DNA of 64,000 nucleotides from Echinostoma caproni. Lineage: Eukaryota; Platyhelminthes; Trematoda; Plagiorchiida; Echinostomatidae. Positions within the stretch are counted from its first letter, which is position 1. Each line of letters opens with the position of its first letter. Shown one piece after another: positions 58,341 through 64,000 of the stretch. Under the pieces are notes generated by a model. That model made no database searches and was not told where the DNA came from. It was given only the letters and a program-made list of their open reading frames with translations. Both the position numbers and the translations under genes were made by a program. Where the stretch lies: NCBI GenBank assembly GCA_900618425.1, contig UZAN01039750.1, positions 53,028 through 117,027 of the forward strand, in the 5' to 3' direction.

Positions 58341-58426
58341 ATGGATAAAAAGCTTCACCAGAGTCTTCTCGCGGCTATTTTCGTTGTTATTGCTCTTGTT
58401 GGTGTTAATGTTGATGCATCTGAACG
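58341..58426 (+). CDS. Candidate first exon encoding a signal peptide
   Basis: ATG at 58341 opens MDKKLHQSLLAAIFVVIALV followed by GVNVDASE: a basic N-region, a 13-15 residue hydrophobic core and a small-residue cleavage region (VDA-S), a textbook secretory signal. The donor GAACG|GTTTGT at 58426/58427 ends it at phase 2; without splicing the frame stops at 58434. First exons that encode just the signal peptide are common for secreted proteins of parasitic flatworms. The rest of the protein was not found. Confidence 0.42.
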
Positions 58427-58579
58427 GTTTGTCTAATTGTACAGCAGATCATACATCAGAATCAAAACTAAATAACTTGACTGGAGAAGTCTTCAATTAT
58501 CCATTTGTTCACTATTGCTGCGGGCAAAAGCACCGAAAGAGGTTGAGCTGTAGTGTCAGACTCATTTCATAAACTAAGA

Positions 58580-60850
58580 CCTTTCTTTCCCAGTTTCTAC
58601 TTCAAAAACAGTTGAATGAACCACCTTGACACAATGGTGTGCCTTGTTTGTGATATGTTTTCCTACTGGTTACTTTGCCACTGTTATTTCCGAATCAACC
58701 CTCAGGAAAAATATACATTTCAAAGGGAGTTTTCCATTGGGGAAACATCATAAGTTGACATGATCTTTCAACTACTATTGTACCATGGACGTTCTTGGTT
58801 TTATATGCAGGCATCCTAAATAAATTTATCATGAAAAAACTCGGCGGATCGGTCTCTCCTGCCGATGCACGAGCCAATGGGAAGCCATATAATGTCTGGA
58901 GTAGTTCGGCAAGTCCTATTTCCTAACATTATGCTTCAACTTACCACAAACCACATAAACTTGCTTGATTGAATTTTGGTCTGGGCAATTTTTGGTGTCC
59001 ATTTTGGTTTCGATGACCCATTTGATAAACAGCCGCATTTTCCTAGCTGTATACTTTGGTGTTTAAATACTGACAAAATAACTGCGTCGTTTGCTACGGA
59101 TTTTAAAATGACGGTTGTTTGACTACACTTTTTAATGTCGAAATGCCGCAAGGTTCACGCAGGGTGCTATCATTTTTCCGGCATCAAATAGGACTTAATA
59201 TCTTTTCAAATTTTCAGTTCATATATTTTATTATTTTGGCACGCATGAGAAAATCGTTGATGCTACTGCTAAGAGATCGTACGCAGTGACGGAACAACCC
59301 TACCTTCCTTGCGGATGCAGCTCTCTGCATCGGGAAAAAAAGGGTTGAGCAGATCAAGGGTGGATTCGACAAGATCACCTGTTATCCCTAACTAATACTG
59401 GTATATTTTCAGATAAAAGGTTTTTCTTTCGTAAATTGTTAGAGTAAAAGCCGATGATCAATCAACACACAACAGAAGAATGTATTTTTAGCTCATTTCT
59501 ATCATATGCTGATGTTTAATTTCCATATTTGTTTTGGATTTCTGTCGTAGGCTTCTCGGAAGTGTGATTGAATATATGCTTGTCACCAAACTATCCCTAA
59601 ATTAATATATGCGAAATCTTCAGGAGTCATGATTTTGCAATATTTTTCCGATACATGTGCGTTGAAATTCTACTGGTTTAAGTAGGGCTTAGAAAACTTA
59701 GTGACCCTAACTATTCACTGCCTAAATTTATTATCACAATTATTATCCTGTATGGGCCTTCCTTCTCTTCTACACCTATGCCTTGGTAATTAGATAAAAA
59801 TAGTCGGTGTGTTCTTTGAACCCTACAAACTCTCATCCGGATACTTGGTCAACTTCAGCAATAGTTTGGTTGACTGCATCGTTTTAGAACATTTTGACGT
59901 TTTGGACCAATTGGCCAAAAGTACTATGGTTTGATGGCAACCAGTTTTCTTATGATGAACTTATTCAGGATATTTCCATTCAACCTACTCGTTGATAATT
60001 CAAACGTTTTCCAGCTCGTTCATCTACTAAATATGAAAGTATTCTTCCCCACTTAGTACGTATCTTAGTCAACCGCACGCGTACTATTGCTCACCTTTTA
60101 TTTCGCCTTTTGCTTCAGTTTTAGTACATTTTATATTTTTGACATTTTGTTATCTTGATTAATTGTATTCCGGGTATCATATTGAAGAAAACACCTTCAG
60201 ATTTCAGAAAGCATTTTTATTTGACTTGGAAACGCTTCAAGATACATTTAACCGAGATCGAACCCATAAATACTCCACAAGTGTGGTTCTAATCTTGCTT
60301 ATCTGAGAATACTATCAATCATCTGAACTTCGCTAAGTCAGTGGAACTGGTGAAAAATTTCTATACATAATTGCTGTCGAGGAAGAAAACTCCCGAAGTG
60401 ACATTCAAGATCAATCTCTGTATTTATTCCTTGCCGGTTCAGGAAATTCCGATTGACCCATACTATTATGGGTCCTTGTATGAACCTAATTTAGGGATAT
60501 GAAATAGAAACTCTCACTGGTGGACCGTACTCCATAGCAGATTCAGAATGTCCCTTTTCTAATGATTGAGCCAGATGTCAGATGCCTTGTTGTGATTGGA
60601 TAATTCTGAAAACATGAAGTATTCAAGGTCGATGGATTTATGGTGCTAACGCTAATTAATAAGGGTGATATAGTTGCACGGTGCTTTTTCACTTTCCAGT
60701 TATTGTTTTTTATCAAGTACTTTAGTTGTGTGTAGAGCGAATGAAAGGTTGACTGAGAGTCTCAGAAGTACTGCACAAATCCTTTGATTCTGACAATGTG
60801 AAACCACTGTAAATTGAACCCGAATTCCCGAAAATAGAACTCAAACATCA
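58580..60850. other. No firmly supported gene
   Basis: Two minus-strand frames (58695-58877 and 58936-59151) have protein-like stretches (YKTKNVHGTIVVERSCQLM; VILKSVANDAVILSVFKHQS) but no clear splice sites. Confidence 0.3.
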
Positions 60851-60860
60851 GATCAACTTT

Positions 60861-60887
60861 TGTATTGTATTGTATTGTATTGTGTAT
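60861..60887 (+). repeat. TTGTA pentanucleotide repeat
   Basis: About five tandem TGTAT units. On the minus strand (ATACA/ACAAT units) it lies about 110 nt past the stop of the CR1/jockey-like LINE and may be that element's 3' tail. Confidence 0.7.
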
Positions 60888-60994
60888 AACTTTTGCAAGC
60901 ACTGGAGCTCACAGTTCAGTTAAAAAGCATACACGCTAACCGCCACAATTTACATAATCAACGGGGAGAAAAGTTTTTGCAGGCATGGAGACAT

Positions 60995-61650
60995 TCATAA
61001 TCCAAGGTTAAGACAAAGTTCACTCATTGTTCGCTCTTTGTTTGTGAGTAGATGAGCAAGATACGGTATAGGTGAATTGCGGTATGCATTAATTCGAGAT
61101 GAAATTTGACGAAATTGGGAGCGTGTTGAATGATGAGAATGACAAAATGTCAGTTCTGCATACAATGGGTGGTCCGGATCTGTGAGGATCCTCTCGGCAG
61201 ATTTCACACAGGAAGTTACGTGATACTCTGAAAGCTTTACAGTTAATTTATTCACAGGAATGGAAGAGACACGACTAATAATGGTTAGACCGCGTCGTAA
61301 GACTTTGAAGTCCTGTTTGAGTAAACCAGGAAAAATAACCGGGGAACAGTANAACAGTAGAGTAAGATGGTGAAAACACATTGATAAACAAAAGTAGAAA
61401 TAACTTACTGGGATGCGCGAAACTGCCTGAGCTTTCGCATTTGAAATGAAAGGCGTCACAGCTTACCAATGCAGTTGTGGATGTGGGTTGACCAATGAAG
61501 ATTGCTATCTATGGTTACACCAAAATATTTGATACTTAATCACCGACCGGTGAATCAGACAACTTCACTCTTTATGAATACAAGATAACGGCAACTATCC
61601 TTAAAAAAATGTTTCGGGCACATCACCTCGCTCATTTTAGTCCTACATTC
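60995..61650 (-). mobile_element. CR1/jockey-like non-LTR retrotransposon remnant (ORF2 C-terminus)
   Basis: The minus strand reads IKYFGVTIDSNLHWSTHI and HNCIGKL (about 61480-61535), then in another frame FPGLLKQDFKVLRRGLTIIS, VNKLTVKLSEYHV, KSAERILTDPDHPLYAELTF and NAYRNSPIPYLAHLLTNKER, ending at a stop near 60995. The 'Y-(F/L)-G-V-x-(I/L)-D-x-x-L-x-W' block and the downstream 'A-x-x-I-x-x-D-P-x-H-P-L' tail are typical of CR1/jockey ORF2. A frame shift and stops, plus one ambiguous base (61352), mark it as inactive; the RT core is missing. Confidence 0.8.
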
Positions 61651-62164
61651 CATGGTTTTCAATATATCAGAAACAATACTAACTGAACTATGCGCCACGT
61701 TTTCGTCGCTCTGTGGTTTATTCTGCAATTAACTCAACTACCTCATGACTCTCCTGATTAAATGATCCGTTCTACAGCTCCTTTATTTTTCGCATAAGAC
61801 CGCAAATTGTAGTGCGAGAGAGGATTATTAGTTCATCTCCTTAACCTACAGACCGGATGCACTAATTCATTTTTAGGCAGAATGAACCAATCTGACGAGA
61901 GCTTCAGTGTTCGAGTAGGCAGAAAGCTCAAGGTCCGAGATTTAACTTTTGATAGATTAGGACCTGCTTACTGTTAGTTGTAATAACTGAATTATAATCT
62001 ACTGTTTAGTGCCAGCCAGGATTTCAACTCACTTTTGTATGAATACGATTTCGGCCAGATCCATCCATGTATGTCACTTTCAGCCCTCTTGTACGGTTTC
62101 AAGTAACTGGTACCCGACAAAATAATTTTTCCAATTCACAGTGGATGTTTAGTCTATTTTGAAG

Positions 62165-62245
62165 GCCTGGCTTGGTCAAATGATTAAGTATTGCCATATT
62201 TATATGCGACCATTAGGACATCGGCGGTTCAAGCAAAATATCAAA
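62165..62245 (+). repeat. tRNA-like SINE fragment
   Basis: GGCTTGGTCAAATGATTAAG and GGCGGTTCAAGCAAAAT are decayed A and B boxes. Confidence 0.3.
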
Positions 62246-62340
62246 AATATTTTCTTTCTCATTTAGCTTGACAGTCTAGTCTCATCTTATATGAAATCTT
62301 AGTGAACATGTTGGTTAGATCATAATCCAGAACAAGATGT

Positions 62341-62366
62341 TATATACATATATATATATATATATT
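62341..62366 (+). repeat. AT dinucleotide microsatellite
   Basis: TATATACATATATATATATA and continuing. Confidence 0.85.
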
Positions 62367-62794
62367 GCTCAGGGCAAGACGGACCCCTGTGCACCTTCTC
62401 AAGAACAATTTTTAAACGATAAACGATGAATAAAGCGAAATCGGAAGAATTATCCAGGCACTAAATAATAATGAGATTGATAATTTTATAATAAACATCA
62501 AAAGCGTCTGCTATATGAAGCACATCTAGTGACAAATGATGCAAGTTCAGTCCTCATTGGTTTCAAATAGGAGTGCCGAATTCAATTTGTTCCTAGCGGA
62601 TCATCTATTCGGAGACCTGTGTTCAAATGCTATGAGATCCACATAGGAAACTAGGGTAAAGTTCTTAGTAAAACAGACCATTTCAACTGTTCAATTATCA
62701 GCCTGTTTCGTTGTGATTATTTAATCGAGTGCTCTAAGTTTATATGTTAAATTTTGCCACGTAAGTAGCAACTGGAGCGTAAAATTAGAGCACC

Positions 62795-62865
62795 ATAAAG
62801 CTGTTTCGACCTAGTTGGCTTTAGCAGAAGTGCGAAACTATGGATCCAACTGAGGATCGACCGTT
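62795..62865 (-). repeat. SINE copy (minus), same family as 24.5 kb
   Basis: The reverse complement contains TTGGATCCATAGTTTCGCAC and CCAACTAGGTCGAAACAGC, matching the SINE core. Confidence 0.5.
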
Positions 62866-63496
62866 TTATTTATTCTGTACACAATCAAATGCGCCGTACA
62901 ATNTATGCTGTGTTTATTGTGTTTTTGAGCTGTTACTCCTCATGTACAACTGGCAGAGGCTATATTATTGAAAGTTAATCTCATATGCCATTCTCAACGG
63001 GCGAAACAGATTTCCTCACTGAGCTTGTTATGTTCCGAAAGAAAGTGAGTGTGCTTTTGTCCAACTATTCCAAAAAATTCGAAACAGCACCCACAGTCGT
63101 GCAGTTGCATTGTTTAAATCATTTTCAAACGATACAGCAATTGTTGGACTGACTATGGATGACGCTGCAGCTCAAGTACTGTAACTTGCCTCCTTCTGCA
63201 ACCCCGACGTAGTGGATCGTTTTACAAGATCAATACTTTGGCACTAACAGAAATCTTTAGTACTCTTGAACCCTGAAGGCCCCATGGAATTTCGGTAGAA
63301 ATGTGGGCCGCAGAGTCCCTTATTATTTTTCCATGGTGGTTCTTTGACCCTTACGAAATCCAACGTTATCTGATAAACATTGGGCACTTTAGTAAACAGA
63401 TCAACTTTCCAAATCAACGGAAATTTCATGCGTGCTATCTGGCAACCGTGATTTGCATTCGCAAGAAAGATACAACGATTTGTTTATTATCCTCAG

Positions 63497-63670
63497 ATAT
63501 TCTGAACAATTTTGCACAAGATTACCTAGAAGTGGCCACTGAGGTCTGCAGGCAGCTTATTACATTGAGCATAGTTTTAAAACCAACCACCTTCAAATTT
63601 CGTATTTTTGATCAAAGCATCGATGCCCGATTCAAAAATAAAACAAAATGGCAAATATGTTCATCTGGCG
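63497..63670 (+). CDS. Candidate internal exon, phase 1-1
   Basis: A strong acceptor (TTTGTTTATTATCCTCAG, ending 63496) and donor TGGCG|GTAACT (63670/63671) bound 174 nt, phase 1 in and 1 out: ILNNFAQDYLEVATEVCRQL, ITLSIVLKPTTFKFRIFDQS, IDARFKNKTKWQICSSG. Two Cys, one sequon (NKT) and a symmetric phase fit an extracellular module. The frame stays open back to an ATG at 63301, so a longer first exon is possible. Family not recognised. Confidence 0.45.
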
Positions 63671-63699
63671 GTAACTCTGCTCTTCTTGTAGTGTAAACC

Positions 63700-64000
63700 C
63701 TAATGAAATGTGCCGCTATCCAACAAAGTTTTATACCTCCCACGATAGAGACGGGTGAGTACTTCTGCATATTTCATTAACAAGTAGCGAGCTACTGAGG
63801 GTTTACTCTGCATAGCCATGTAATCAGTGCATCGGGTGAATAACCCATCGCGCTCGAGTTCAAACGCAAGTGGATCCAGGTGAATGTTCATCCCCCCAGT
63901 AAATCCCATCTAGCGAAACAAAACAGCCTTTAGGGGCTGCTAAGATTTTCCACGAGGAATGTGACAATGCTTGTTGATGATTAATTCGCTGTTCATGAAC
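63700..64000. other. Unassigned end region
   Basis: A 69-codon minus-strand frame (63700-63909) reads DPLAFELERDGLFTRCTDY and KYAEVLTRLYRGRYKTLL. The plus strand has a box-B-like GAGTTCAAACGC near 63858, so this could be a repeat. Not resolved. Confidence 0.25.

Noticed and set aside
1..64000. CRISPR array, phage, operon, rRNA or other prokaryote-type systems
   Set aside because: No regularly spaced repeats, no gene-dense strand-coherent ORFs, no ribosomal RNA signatures; the DNA is eukaryotic.

Overview
The window looks like AT-rich, gene-sparse, repeat-laden DNA from a large eukaryotic genome, most likely a flatworm and probably a trematode. Evidence: no long uninterrupted genes, short candidate exons bounded by GT/AG signals, a few very small introns (38, 69, 80 and 123 nt), AATAAA signals after candidate last exons, decayed Penelope-like and non-LTR retrotransposons of types common in flatworms, and many tRNA-derived SINE-like copies. 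The species is inferred, not proven. Apart from two runs of N (19262-19918, 52974-53513), single Ns lie at 3453, 3689, 61352 and 62903. There is no operon, rRNA, CRISPR or intact tRNA gene.

All coding calls are gene fragments read by eye from reading frame, splice signals and phase agreement between neighbouring exons; no transcript was available. The best models are: (1) a minus-strand gene at 9.3-10.7 kb (perhaps from 11.8 kb), four phase-matched exons ending in a transmembrane segment, a stop and an AATAAA; (2) a plus-strand gene at 14.06-18.84 kb, six phase-matched exons ending in a stop and an AATAAA; (3) a large minus-strand ORF at 29.3-30.7 kb in GC/CpG-rich DNA, with a hydrophobic segment and a motif reminiscent of BMP-type propeptides; (4) a plus-strand ORF at 31.86 kb with weak PDE12-like similarity, possibly divergent from (3); (5) a minus-strand chain at 35.6-36.6 kb; (6) minus-strand last exons with AATAAA at 38.1 and 42.8 kb; (7) a cluster of minus-strand exons at 49.8-52.3 kb.

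Mobile DNA: two different Penelope-like remnants (2.4-3.2 kb and 41.3-42.2 kb), an RTE-like LINE remnant (55.1-56.0 kb), a CR1/jockey-like LINE remnant (60.99-61.65 kb), a foldback or TIR element whose arms flank the first N gap (19.13-20.07 kb), and SINE-like copies throughout. No novel multi-gene system was seen. The most useful observations are the phase-consistent gene models, the inverted-repeat element across the gap, and the possible divergent promoter at 30.7-31.9 kb.
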